A DNA stretch of 64,000 nt, taken from the NCBI RefSeq assembly GCF_903944925.1, contig NZ_CAJATU010000076.1, forward strand, positions 1-64,000. The letters are read 5' to 3'. Both the position numbers and the translations under genes were made by a program. This stretch comes from an uncultured Rhodopila sp. Lineage in GTDB: Bacteria > Pseudomonadota > Alphaproteobacteria > Acetobacterales > Acetobacteraceae. Every line of letters starts with the position of its first letter. The first letter of the stretch is position 1. The notes under the pieces were generated by a model that saw only the letters and a program-made list of their open reading frames with translations, was not told the origin of the DNA and ran no database searches. This document shows positions 1 through 9,400 of the stretch, piece by piece.

Positions 1-1
1 G

Positions 2-187
2 CCGATGCTGCCGGCGGATCTGGAGTCGATGCGGCAGAGTGCGCGGCTGATGCTGGGCGCGTTCGCCAATGGCGGGCTGGCCGATCAGGCCGCCGCGCCG
101 TTCCCTCGGCTTCCCGACACGGCCGCCATGGTCACCGCCGCCGTCAAGGAAGCCATCGGCGCGTCGAGGCGATCGGCCGCGGCATAG
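2..187 (+). CDS. C-terminal end of an unidentified protein (5' truncated)
   Basis: An open frame enters from the left edge and ends with TAG at 185-187, giving about 61 C-terminal residues. The tail is alanine-rich and partly helical, with a short proline-containing loop in the middle, and has no motif I recognise. The methionine at base 5 is probably internal, because the frame is open to the window edge. The family cannot be named from this piece. Confidence 0.5.
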   Translation, partial: PMLPADLESMRQSARLMLGAFANGGLADQAAAPFPRLPDTAAMVTAAVKEAIGASRRSAAA

Positions 188-339
188 GCGGGGCATCCCC
201 ACCACGCAACGAAAACCGGTGGTTTTGATCGGCTGAACGCCAATCTTCAGGAAACCACCTCCCCGATGATGCGGCGCACGGCGGGATCAGGGGACTGGAG
301 CCATCGTCCCGCATCAGGCAAGCTGCCCAGCAGGCGGCC

Positions 340-558
340 TTAATCGGCGTCCCAGACGATCGTTTGATATCCAAGTAAATGGGCGCTCTCTTCGATATGC
401 CGCATCGCATCGGATACCGACGACCCCACCTGATAGGCGGGCAGTTGCCGAACATCATTCGAGGCATCATCGGTGCGATAGATTGCATGAAAAAGACCGG
501 TCTCGATGATGCTGATGGAAGCACACAGAGTCTGTCCCGGTTTACTGGCGGACGGCAT
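340..558 (-). CDS. Small hypothetical protein, 72 aa
   Basis: This is a compact frame with ordinary protein composition: a hydrophobic/aromatic N-terminal half (SIIETGLFHAIYRTDD), a polar helix (DAMRHIEESAHLLGY) and the end TIVWDAD. I place the start at ATG 558 rather than the upstream in-frame ATG at 603; a GGTGG stretch lies just before it. There is no recognised domain, signal peptide or membrane segment. It stands alone between the truncated gene at the edge and the imuAB operon. The flanks 188-339 and 559-744 contain nothing I can identify. It could still be a chance frame. Confidence 0.45.
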   Translation of the reverse strand: MPSASKPGQTLCASISIIETGLFHAIYRTDDASNDVRQLPAYQVGSSVSDAMRHIEESAHLLGYQTIVWDAD

Positions 559-744
559 GGGAAACCACCCCTGGATCTCATGTCCCGCTCGGGCTGGCAG
601 CACCGTGGGACTTCACAGCTCAAGCACAGCATATGGTATGCTCGCGGCCGCCTTGCCGTTCACAAAGTAAGTACAAGAAGAGCAAGACCTGCATGGTCCA
701 TTGCACTATCGGCGGCATCGCCGCGCCGTCCCGTAAATCCCCGC

Positions 745-963
745 CTAATCCCCCGGCTTGTCCGTCGGCGCCCGCGCACCCGGCTCCCGCATCACCACGA
801 ATCCCGACCCGCGCAAATGCCGCACCAGCCGTTCGGCCGTGATCCGGGCCATCATTTCGTCGGCATGGGCGACCCGCTTGCGCCCCTCATACCGCAGGGC
901 GAACGCAATGCTGTCGGCAATTTCCTCCGCCGTCGCCGGACGCAGCCTGTCTGCTTCGCTCAT
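745..963 (-). CDS. Small conserved hypothetical protein downstream of imuB, 72 aa
   Basis: The ATG at 963 lies 11 nt after the imuB stop, with GGGGA as ribosome site, so this is the third gene of the imuA-imuB operon. The protein is mostly helical with a charged core (RYEGRKRVAHADEMMARIT) followed by a hydrophobic strand (GSGFVVM). The composition is that of a genuine folded protein. I know small proteins of this kind from alphaproteobacterial genomes, but they have no assigned function. Its position suggests co-expression with the SOS mutagenesis genes; a direct role is inference only. Confidence 0.65.
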   Translation of the reverse strand: MSEADRLRPATAEEIADSIAFALRYEGRKRVAHADEMMARITAERLVRHLRGSGFVVMREPGARAPTDKPGD

Positions 964-974
964 GTCATCCCCGA

Positions 975-2702
975 TCAGAAAAAACCATGCAGGAACCAGC
1001 GCATGTCGCCGGTTTCCGCAGCGCTGCCATTACCTCGACGAAACAGCCAGAAGCGCCTGCCGTCCTCATCTTCCACCCGGAAGTAATCGCGCACCGAAAA
1101 CCACTCGCCGTCGCGCTTCCACCACTCCCCGGCAATCCGCTCCGGCCCGTCCGCGTGTTGCACCCGGTGCCGCACCCGCCGCCAGGTGAACGCAACCGGC
1201 GGATGGTCCGGCAGCAGCGCCATCGCCTCCACCGGCTGAGGCGGATCCAGCAGCCGCACCGGCCGCGGCAGATCCTCCGGCCAGCCGCCGGATACCGTCG
1301 CCCCGGGGGGCGCCCCGGGGGGCGCCCCGGGAGGCGCCCCGGGAGGCGCCCCGGAGGCCGTCATGGCCGCCACCCGGCGCACCGAACGCTCCGGCACATA
1401 ACTCTCCACCGGCGCGATCCGGTACACCGCCGCCGCCCCCAGCCGGTTGGCCAGGCGATCCACCAACGGCGCAATGTCGGGGACGGACGGCGCGATCAGG
1501 CAAGAAGCCGCCTGAATGAAACCCAAAGGTTCGGCAACGGCAACCACCAGCCGCATCGCCTCAACCCCCGGGCCGGGATCGACCTGCTCCAGCCGCTCAT
1601 CCAGCATCCGCCCGAGATGCCGCGCATCCCGCACCGGCCGCGCCGTGCCGATACGCACGGCCTGCACGCTGCCGTCCACCCGCTCGAACAACAGGTCCAA
1701 ACGCCGCGCACCCTGCCCGGCCCGCTCCAGATCGCCGCAGACCGAGGCAACCAGGCGGGCGATGACGACGGAAAACGCCTCCGCCGTCATCAGCGGCTCG
1801 ACAAACTCCAGCCGTGCCTGCACCAATGCCGCCGGCACCACCGGCTCAATCGGCTCGAACACCCGCCCCGCCGCCTGGTCCAGTCGCAACGCCAGCACCG
1901 TGCCGTACCGCCGCACCAAAGGTGCGCGCGCCGCCGCCGCCAGAGGACCAATCCGGTCGAACCCCATCAGCCGCAAATCGGCCGCAACCGCCACCGGCAG
2001 CCGCAACGCCTCTATCGGCAAATCCGCCAACACCGAGGCCCCCGGCGGCACCACGCCCGCTTCCCCGAACCGCGCCACCGCATGCGCAACCGCCGGCGTA
2101 TCGGCAACCGCCGCCCGCACCCGCAACCCCTGCTCCCCCAGCCGCCGCTCCAGATCCCGCAGCAGCCGAGCCTCCCCGCCATGCAAATGCGCGCTGCCCG
2201 AAACCTCGATCCAAAGACCATCCGGCGCATCCACCGCCGCCAGCGGCGCATACCGCAGGCACCACTCCGCCAGCCGCACCAACTCCGCCGCATCCCCCTC
2301 CGGATCCGCATCAAACACCATCAGCCCGGGCACCAAAGCCTGCGCCTGCGCCAGCTTCATCCCGGGCCTGAGTCCCGGCGCATCGGCGGCCGTCAGGATC
2401 CGGGCGGCGGCGATGACGATAGGGGAAGGAAGGCCAGGGCTCCGCCCTGGACCCGCAAAGGGCCGGCGGGCCTTTGATCCCATTAATTTTAAGGGGTTTG
2501 GGGGAGAGGGGGGCAACTCAGGCGTTGCAACCGTCCCGGTCGCCCCCCTCTCCCCCAAACCCCTTAAGTCACGGTTCCAAGGGCCACTGCCCTTGGCGGG
2601 GTTCGGGGCAGCGCCCCGACCTTCCTTCTCCCTACGCCACCCGCAGCGCCGGATCCGGTCGATCGGCAATGCCGGGAACCAGACCGAGACGACCCGTCGC
2701 AT
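975..2702 (-). CDS. imuB: ImuB, Y-family polymerase-like mutagenesis protein with an in-frame insertion
   Basis: ImuB is a catalytically dead Y-family polymerase homologue that joins ImuA and DnaE2 in SOS-induced translesion synthesis. The 575 residues open with the typical VVSVWFPALPIDRIRR strand, resume with PGLRPGMKLAQAQALVPGL, and end in the C-terminal region with WRR, GEWW and RDYFRVE. Two oddities stand out. Residues about 23-90 are foreign to the family and are encoded by a palindromic element (2431-2636) that keeps the frame open. A short Gly-Ala-Pro-Pro repeat (about residues 450-468) comes from 12-bp tandem repeats. The start overlaps the end of imuA by 71 nt. No dnaE2 lies in the window, so it must be elsewhere if present. 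Confidence 0.9.
   Translation of the reverse strand: MRRVVSVWFPALPIDRIRRCGWRREKEGRGAAPNPAKGSGPWNRDLRGLGERGATGTVATPELPPSPPNPLKLMGSKARRPFAGPGRSPGLPSPIVIAAARILTAADAPGLRPGMKLAQAQALVPGLMVFDADPEGDAAELVRLAEWCLRYAPLAAVDAPDGLWIEVSGSAHLHGGEARLLRDLERRLGEQGLRVRAAVADTPAVAHAVARFGEAGVVPPGASVLADLPIEALRLPVAVAADLRLMGFDRIGPLAAAARAPLVRRYGTVLALRLDQAAGRVFEPIEPVVPAALVQARLEFVEPLMTAEAFSVVIARLVASVCGDLERAGQGARRLDLLFERVDGSVQAVRIGTARPVRDARHLGRMLDERLEQVDPGPGVEAMRLVVAVAEPLGFIQAASCLIAPSVPDIAPLVDRLANRLGAAAVYRIAPVESYVPERSVRRVAAMTASGAPPGAPPGAPPGAPPGATVSGGWPEDLPRPVRLLDPPQPVEAMALLPDHPPVAFTWRRVRHRVQHADGPERIAGEWWKRDGEWFSVRDYFRVEDEDGRRFWLFRRGNGSAAETGDMRWFLHGFF
1301..1353. repeat. 12-bp tandem repeats coding (GAPP)n in ImuB
   Basis: About four copies of a 12-bp unit (ggcgccccgggg/a) lie head to tail inside imuB and encode GAPPGAPPGAPPGAPP. 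Such GC-only microsatellites are prone to slippage, and because the unit is a multiple of three the frame would be preserved. It sits in a linker before the C-terminal domain. Confidence 0.85.
2431..2636. repeat. Compound palindromic element inserted in frame in imuB
   Basis: The core is a perfect 26-bp inverted repeat, 2489-2514 against 2542-2567 (starting TTAAGGGGTTTGGGGG), with a 27-nt spacer. Smaller hairpins flank it: CCAGGGC/GCCCTGG at 2432-2448, CCAAGGGC/GCCCTTGG at 2577-2596, and GGGGC/GCCCC near 2609-2621. The DNA could fold into a long structure yet has no stop in the imuB frame. It corresponds to about 68 residues that normal ImuB N-termini lack. It resembles intergenic palindromes of alphaproteobacteria and, in its effect, the coding palindromic elements of Rickettsia. 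Confidence 0.8.
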
Positions 2703-3444
2703 CGCATGCCTCCGTTATCCAGGATCCGGGTTCGCCGCCGCGGCATCGGGTCAGGTCCAGGCGCCAGCGGGCGCGTCCGAGGCCGGGTGTATCCGGGGCG
2801 GGCGGCGATGGCAGGGCGGCGATCCGCCAGCGGGTGGAGGCGGCTGTCGGCTCATTCAGCACCGGGTCGTCGAAGCCGTTGCTGCGGCGCAGCAGGATCG
2901 CCATCACCCCCGCCTGTTCGGCGGCGAGTTGCAGCCGGCGGGAGGCGACGAGGCTGAGCTTGCCGGTCAGTTCGCCCACCACGGCGCACAGGCCGGGATG
3001 GCGCAGGCCTTCCTCCATGACGGCCAGCACGGTCTTGCCGGCTTCGGCGAAGATCACCCGGTCCGGCAGCAGGCCCGCCCCGACCAGCCCGGGCGCGAAC
3101 AAATCGGCCTGGCGCAGCACCCACAGCACGGGGCCGTCGAGGCGGGCGAGCAGCCCGGCGACGAACAGGGTCGCGGCGGCGGCGTGTTCCGTGTCGGGGC
3201 CAACCGAGGCGGCCTCATGCAGCGCCGAAAGACTGATGCCGCCGCCCGGCAAAACCTGGTCGATCGCCGGGATGCCGAGGCAAAGCGACTTCACCGGCGC
3301 GCCACGGGTGTGGCTGCGCTCGATCCGGGCGATGCGTTCCCGCAGCTCGGCGATGACCCCCGATGGGGCCGCCGATGGCGCCCGCGGGGCTGCCGGGGCA
3401 GACGGTCCGGAGGGCTTTTCGGGGATGGCGGGGGTAGTGAACAT
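2632..3444 (-). CDS. imuA: ImuA, RecA-like SOS mutagenesis protein
   Basis: ImuA is a RecA/SulA-related partner of ImuB and DnaE2 in damage-induced mutagenesis. The 270-residue protein has a Pro/Ala-rich N-terminus, a helix (VIAELRERIARIER), then the RecA-like core with LCLGIPAIDQVLPGGGI, strands GPVLWVLRQADLFAPGL and DRVIFAEAG, and a C-terminus ending WRLDLTRCRGGEPGSW. The classical Walker A is absent, as is common in ImuA. I chose ATG 3444 because it begins the conserved frame and a perfect LexA-type box overlaps it. The C-terminus overlaps imuB by 71 nt and ends at the edge of the palindromic element, so its last residues may be altered. Confidence 0.88.
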   Translation of the reverse strand: MFTTPAIPEKPSGPSAPAAPRAPSAAPSGVIAELRERIARIERSHTRGAPVKSLCLGIPAIDQVLPGGGISLSALHEAASVGPDTEHAAAATLFVAGLLARLDGPVLWVLRQADLFAPGLVGAGLLPDRVIFAEAGKTVLAVMEEGLRHPGLCAVVGELTGKLSLVASRRLQLAAEQAGVMAILLRRSNGFDDPVLNEPTAASTRWRIAALPSPPAPDTPGLGRARWRLDLTRCRGGEPGSWITEACDATGRLGLVPGIADRPDPALRVA

Positions 3445-3453
3445 AGAGCGAAC
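3439..3453 (-). promoter_or_regulatory. LexA (SOS) box overlapping the imuA start
   Basis: The plus strand reads GAACATAGAGCGAAC, which on the coding strand of imuA is GTTC-N7-GTTC, an exact match to the alphaproteobacterial LexA consensus. It overlaps the ATG at 3442-3444. LexA binding here would block transcription of imuA-imuB and the small downstream gene. The overlap suggests a leaderless or very short-leader transcript. Confidence 0.85.
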
Positions 3454-3939
3454 ATATGCGCGGATGCACAGCCGAGTCGAGTCTCTTGATCGTCCGTCCG
3501 GTGCGGTTTTTGACACGCCGCCGGTGCCCGGTTGACACACGCCACTCGGCCGCCGATTGGATCGCCCGACAGACGGGGACATGCGATGCCAAACCGGCCG
3601 ATGACGCCAGCAGTTCGTCCTCGGGCACTGACGGTGGTGCCGCCTGCTGAAATCCATAAAATAGCCACGGACTTCGATAATAGTGGCAGATCTCCGTTTT
3701 AGAACGTTTTATCAGGACGATCATAGGATTCGGGTCCAAAATATAAGTTATTGATTAACAGTTTGGATGCAGCTATAGATTCGGTATAATACTGCCCTGG
3801 TGTGGGGTTACAAAGTTCGCCATGTCTTGTCCGGATCCCGCCATCGTAGCTCCGCCAGCCGATATGCCCGGCGGCACGAACGCCCTGATCATCGCAAGCG
3901 GCGCCGCCAGCCCGGGTCCGGCAGCGTGAAGCGCGTCGC
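3454..3939. other. Intergenic region between imuA and the kinase gene
   Basis: This 486-bp divergent spacer becomes clearly AT-richer around 3640-3800. It holds the LexA-controlled imuA promoter at its left edge and a sigma-70-like promoter at 3763-3790. I found no convincing gene in it; the frames that cross it have shadow-like composition. Confidence 0.6.
3763..3790 (+). promoter_or_regulatory. Sigma-70-like promoter upstream of the hybrid kinase
   Basis: TTGGAT (3763-3768), a 16-bp spacer and a perfect TATAAT (3785-3790) lie in an AT-rich stretch. A transcript would start near 3797 and run about 140 nt before the kinase start at 3940. Confidence 0.55.
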
Positions 3940-6321
3940 ATGACGTCCGGCGACACGGCAGGCCCCGCCACGCCGCCACGGACCGGTGGCCGCGGCGGAT
4001 TTGGCCTCCGCCTGCATCACCTGCTGTTTCTCGCCTTCACGCTCGTCGCCGGCCTGCCCATCGGCGTGCTGGCGTTGTGGGAGGGCGATACGGCCTTCCG
4101 GATCGAGCTGGATTCGGTGCATGAGCGGCATCTGCTGATCGCCCGCGACGTGACCTCCACCTTGTCACGCTACATCCGCGACGTCGAAGCGGTGTTTGCC
4201 CTGACATTGGAGAGCGGCGCGCTCACCCAGCCGGTGGCCGGCCTGGCCGACATGCTGATGTCGCTGCATGTCGTGCATGACTGCGTGCTGGGACCGGGCG
4301 GCTCGCTGGAAGCCGAACTGCCCGGCCTGTCGGCCGAACCGGTAGGGGAACTGCCGCCGCCGCTGCTGGAGGAACTCCGCATCCTGGCCGCCGGGGCGCA
4401 CGGCCAGATCGCGGTCAGCAACCTGTACCACGATCCGGCGGGCCATCCGGTGTTCTACCTTGTGAAACTGCTGCCGCGCGGACGCATCGGCCTGGGCGCG
4501 GTGTCGAACACCTATCTGCTGTCGCTGCAGCAGTCGATCGTGTTCGGCGATCACGGCCATGCGGTGATAACCGATGCGCGCGGACAGGTGATCGCCCACC
4601 CGTTGAAGGAGTGGGTCGCCGCGTCGCGCGACCTGTCCGCGCTGCCGGTGGTCGCGGCGATGATGCGCCATGAAAGCGGCGTCGGGCAGTTCTTCTCGCC
4701 GGCCTTCAACGCCATGATGATCGCCGGCTATGCGGTGGTGCCGGAGACCGGCTGGGGCGTCATGGTGCCGCAGCCGCTGGCGGAACTGCATGCCCGGTCG
4801 GACAAGGTGAACCGCGTGGCGGCGGCGGTCGCCCTGGTGACGTTTGCCGCCGCGACATTCATGAGCTGGCTGCTCGCGCTGTATATCGCGCGGCCGATAC
4901 GGCGTGTCGCCGACACCGCGGAGGCGGTGCTGGCGGACAACAAAGAGGCCGCTGTGCCGGCATTCCGCGGACTGGTCCCGCAGGAGATCCGGCGCCTCGG
5001 GGCGGCGTTCAACACCATGCTGGACGGGCTGCGCCAGCGCGCCGCCGAAACCCGGCAGGCCTTGCAGCGGGCGGAAACCTCGGACGCCGCGAAGACCCAG
5101 TTCCTCGCCAACATGAGCCACGAGATCCGCACACCTTTGAACGGCATCGTCGGCATGATCGAGCTGATGCGGCTGACCGAACTGTCCGCCCTCCAGCAGC
5201 GCTATCTCGATAGCGCGACCCAGTCCGCCCGGGCGCTGCTGCGACTGGTGACCGATGTGCTCGACCTGTCGCGCATCGAGGGCGGCAAGCTGGAACTCGA
5301 GTGCGCGCCGTTCCATCTGCCCTCGCTGATCCACGATGTCCGCGCGCTGTTCGCGGAAGACGCCCGCGCGAAGGGCCTGTCGCTGTCGGCCGCGGTGCCC
5401 GATGCGCTCAACCTGGTCCTGATGGGCGACCAGCGCAGGCTGATGCAGATCCTCAGCAACCTCGCCGGCAACGCCCTGAAGTTCACCCGGGAGGGCGGTG
5501 TCGCGCTGCGCACGACGCTGGAGCAGACGACGGATACCGCGGTGCGCCTGCGTTTCGAGGTCGCCGACACCGGCATCGGCATCCCGGCCGGCAAGCAGGA
5601 GATGATCTTCACCGCCTTCAACCAGGCGGACAGCTCGATGACCCGCCGCCATGGCGGAACCGGCCTCGGCCTGTCGATCGCCCGCCATCTGGTGCGCATG
5701 ATGGATGGCGACATGGGGGTGGAAAGTGCGGCGGGCGCCGGCACGACCGTCTGGTTCACGGTCTCGCTGCCGCGCCACGCGGAGGCTGCGGCGGCCTCGG
5801 GCAGCGCAATCCCGGCGGCGGTGCCGCACGAGGTCAGGCGGCCGCCGGCGCATGCGGCAGGCGGAGCGCCGGCGGCCGCCTCGCCGTCCGGCCGCGCCTT
5901 CCAGGCGGCGCTGTCGCGCGCCGGACGCAGCGGCATCGCGATCCTGCTGGTGGAGGACAACGCCGCCAACATGCGGGTTACGCAGGCGCTGCTGGAAACG
6001 CTGGGCTGCCATGTCACACCCGCTCGCAACGGCCTCGAAGCCGTCGCCCTGTATCGCGAAACCAGCTTCGACCTGGTGCTGATGGACTGCCAGATGCCGG
6101 AGATGGACGGCTACGAGGCCACCCGCGCCATCCGTCACATCGAGGACTACCAGAAGCGCCGCACGCCGATAGTGGCGCTGACCGCGCATGCGATGGAGGG
6201 CAGCCGCGAGGCGAGCCTGGAAAGCGGCATGGACGACCAGATCACCAAGCCGCTGACCATGGCCGCGCTGACCGGCAAGCTGCTGGAGTGGCTGGTGCCG
6301 GCCGAGGCCTATGACGGCTAG
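3940..6321 (+). CDS. Membrane-bound hybrid sensor histidine kinase/response regulator
   Basis: This 793-residue protein has the full hybrid layout. A membrane segment near residues 27-47 leads into a periplasmic sensor of about 240 residues (dCache-like, by its size and the late strand pattern). A second membrane segment lies near 292-315 and is followed by a HAMP helix pair. Then come HisKA with HEIRTPLNG near residue 394, and HATPase_c with NLAGNALKFT, DTGIGIP and GGTGLGLS. The receiver domain has the acceptor Asp in LVLMDCQMPEMDG near residue 714 and the conserved Lys in ITKPL. All catalytic residues appear intact. Phosphate would pass from His to the attached Asp and probably on to an unlinked phosphotransfer protein. 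The gene stands alone, so its signal is unknown. Confidence 0.9.
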   Translation: MTSGDTAGPATPPRTGGRGGFGLRLHHLLFLAFTLVAGLPIGVLALWEGDTAFRIELDSVHERHLLIARDVTSTLSRYIRDVEAVFALTLESGALTQPVAGLADMLMSLHVVHDCVLGPGGSLEAELPGLSAEPVGELPPPLLEELRILAAGAHGQIAVSNLYHDPAGHPVFYLVKLLPRGRIGLGAVSNTYLLSLQQSIVFGDHGHAVITDARGQVIAHPLKEWVAASRDLSALPVVAAMMRHESGVGQFFSPAFNAMMIAGYAVVPETGWGVMVPQPLAELHARSDKVNRVAAAVALVTFAAATFMSWLLALYIARPIRRVADTAEAVLADNKEAAVPAFRGLVPQEIRRLGAAFNTMLDGLRQRAAETRQALQRAETSDAAKTQFLANMSHEIRTPLNGIVGMIELMRLTELSALQQRYLDSATQSARALLRLVTDVLDLSRIEGGKLELECAPFHLPSLIHDVRALFAEDARAKGLSLSAAVPDALNLVLMGDQRRLMQILSNLAGNALKFTREGGVALRTTLEQTTDTAVRLRFEVADTGIGIPAGKQEMIFTAFNQADSSMTRRHGGTGLGLSIARHLVRMMDGDMGVESAAGAGTTVWFTVSLPRHAEAAAASGSAIPAAVPHEVRRPPAHAAGGAPAAASPSGRAFQAALSRAGRSGIAILLVEDNAANMRVTQALLETLGCHVTPARNGLEAVALYRETSFDLVLMDCQMPEMDGYEATRAIRHIEDYQKRRTPIVALTAHAMEGSREASLESGMDDQITKPLTMAALTGKLLEWLVPAEAYDG

Positions 6322-6474
6322 CGTCCGGCGGATAGCGTTAGAACAAAGCAGATACGTCGAGATCAAGGTTGCTTGACCGGGCCGCCTGTGGCATCCGCTG
6401 GCCGCTTCGGATGCCTGCCATCATGCCGGCGGGCGGTGATTTTCGTCGTATTCTTTGGAAGATGGTCTGGTTAA

Positions 6475-9400
6475 GTGACGCTCATTGACGCTCCCCGGCT
6501 TGGTTTCGGGTTCACCTTCGCCGATATCGCCACCCGCGACGGCCTGGTTCGGCTGGACCGCCGCTTCCTCGACGCACTCGCCGGACAGGACCCGGAGCTG
6601 CACGAGCGCCTGCTGACGGCCCGCGCCGCGCCCGATGCCGCCGCCACCCGTGAATCGGATCTGGTGGTCGCGCTCGGCCCGCATCTCGATGCGTTCGTCG
6701 CCGAGCTGTTCGGCATCGCCGCGGAAACCGGGGCGCTGGCACGGGAAACCGCGCGGCTCGACCCTATTCACGCCTGCAAGCGGTTGTTCGTGCAGCGCCA
6801 GGCGGTGAAGAAATACGCCGACGCGTCCGGTTTCGACGGCGCGGCGCTGCGGGCGGCGCTGGAAGCGCAGATGGGCGAGCCTTTGACCGAGGCCGGCTTC
6901 GCCAACCACGTCACCGCCCGGGAAGCCGATGCGGAGGCTTTGGACCTGGCGCTGCGCTATGCGGCCTGGGCGACGCTGACGCCCGAGGGGCAGGCATTCC
7001 ACCGCGGCGGGACGCTGTTCCGGGTGCCGCAGCGGGTCGATCCGCAGCGCCTGGTCCCGATCAAGACGATCGAGCGGGATGGCGTGACGATGCTGTGCCT
7101 GCCGGAGCATGACTGGCGGCACCGCGACGGGTTCGCGCTGACCGACGAAGGCATGAACACCCAGCAGGCGCTGGACCAGGTGAATTACTGCATCTGGTGC
7201 CACAGCCAGGGGAAGGATTCTTGCAGCCGCGGCCTGAAGGACCGCAAGACCGGCGCGTACCAGAAGTCGCCGTTCGGCGTGACCCTGGCGGGCTGTCCGC
7301 TGGACGAGAAGATTTCCGAGATGCACACGCTGCGCGCTCAGGGCAACGTGCTGGGGGCATTCGCGACGATCGCCATCGACAACCCGATGATGGCGGCGAC
7401 CGGCCACCGCATCTGCAACGACTGCATGAAGGCCTGCATCTACCAGAAGCAGGAGGCCGTCGATATTCCCCAGGCCGAGACTTCCATCCTCAAGGACGTG
7501 CTGGCGCTGCCCTGGGGCTTCGAGATCTACGCCCTGCTGACGCGCTGGAACCCGCTGGACATCCGCCGCCCGCTGCCGCGCCCGGATAGCGGCCGCAAGG
7601 TGCTGATCGTCGGGCTGGGGCCGGCCGGTTTCACGCTCGCGCATCACCTGATGAACGACGGCCACAGCATCGTCGCCATCGACGGCCTGAAGATCGAGCC
7701 TCTGACAATCGACGTGTCCGCTCCGGTGCGGGACGTGGAGACGCTGTTCGAGAACCTGGACGACCGGGTGATGGCCGGGTTCGGCGGCGTCGCCGAGTAC
7801 GGCATCACCGTGCGCTGGAACAAGAATTACCTCAAGCTGGTGCGCCTGCTGCTGGAGCGGCGCGCCCGGTTCGCGCATTTCGGCGGCGTGCGCTTCGGCG
7901 GCGGTGCCACTTTGTCGATCGACGACGCCTGGGAGATGGGGTTCGACCACATCGCGCTGTGCATGGGCGCCGGCAAGCCGACGGTGCTGGACATTCCGAA
8001 TGGCCTCGCGCGCGGCGTGCGGCAGGCCTCCGACTTCCTGATGGCCTTGCAGCTCACCGGGGCGGCGAAGAAATCCTCAATCGCCAACTTGCAAATTCGC
8101 ATGCCCATCGTGGTCGTCGGCGGCGGGCTGACGGCGATCGATACCGGGACGGAGAGCCTGTCCTACTACGTCCGGCAGGTCGAGAAATTCGCCATGCGCT
8201 ACCATGTGCTGGTGGCGGAGCGCGGCGAGGCCGCGGTGCGGGCGCGCTGGACTCCGGAAGAGGCCGAGATCGCCGACGAGTTCCTGGCGCATGCCGCCGC
8301 GCTGCGCGGCGAACGCGATGCCGCCGCGAAGGACGGAAGGACGCCGAACCTGGCGGCCCTGCTGGTCAGTTGGGGCGGCGCCACCATCGCCTACCGCCGC
8401 CGCCTTGTCGACAGCCCATCCTACACCTTGAACCACGAGGAAGTGGCCAAGGCGATGGAGGAAGCCGTCGTCTTCGCCGAGGGCCTGACTCCAACCGCGG
8501 TGGAAACCGACAGTCATGGCCACGCCAGGGCGTTGCGGCTGACCCGCGGCGACGGGACGGAAGTGGTGCTGCCGGCGCGCGCGGTTTTGGTTGCCGCCGG
8601 CACCCAGCCGAACACCGTGCTGGCACGCGAGGACCATCGCATCAAGCTGGACGGCCGCTACTTCCAGGCGGTGGATGAGAACGGCGGGAAACTCGAACCG
8701 GTGCGCGGGATGTGCAAGCCGGACGAGGCCGCCGTGCTGATGCATCGCGCCGAGAACGGCCGCTTCATCAGCTTCTTCGGCGACCTGCACCCCAGCTTCT
8801 TCGGCAACGTGGTCAAGGCGATGGGCGGGGCGAAGCGCGGCTATCCCGTCGTCTCCCGCATTCTGGGCGCCCTGCCGGCGACAGCGGCGTCCGGCGCCGA
8901 GGTCATCGCCGCCGCGCGCGACAGCCTGATCGCCACGGTGCACGCCGTGCATCGCCTGACCCCGACGATCATCGAGGTGGTGATCCGTGCCCCGGCCGCG
9001 GCGCGGGCGTTCCAGCCCGGCCAGTTCTACCGGCTGCAGAACTTCGAGGTGCTCGCCGCGCGCGACGACGAACCCGGTATCGGGCGCACCGTGCTGAACA
9101 CCGAGGGCCTGGCGATGACCGGCGCCAAGGCCGACAAGGAAGCCGGGCTGCTCAGCGTCATCGCGCTGGAGATGGGCGGCAGTTCCGACCTCTGCGCCTC
9201 GCTGCCGCCGGGCCAGCAGGTCATCCTGATGGGACCGACGGGAACGCCGACGGAGCTCCATCCCGACACCACCGTGACCCTGGTGGGTGGCGGGCTGGGC
9301 AATGCGGTGCTGTTCTCCATCGGTGCCGCCACCCGCGCCGCCGGATCGAAGGTGATCTATTTCGCCGGCTACAAGGCGGTGCGCGACCGCTACAAGGTGC

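Noticed and set aside
144-632. Minus-strand 162-residue frame near the left edge
   Set aside because: The composition is Cys/Arg/Pro-rich and unlike a protein; the overlapping frame 340-558 is more credible.
4165-6366. Long minus-strand frame opposite the histidine kinase
   Set aside because: Typical antisense shadow of a GC-rich gene, rich in His, Gln and Arg with no domain; similar shadows opposite the oxidoreductase, glgP and glgX-malQ were dismissed likewise.
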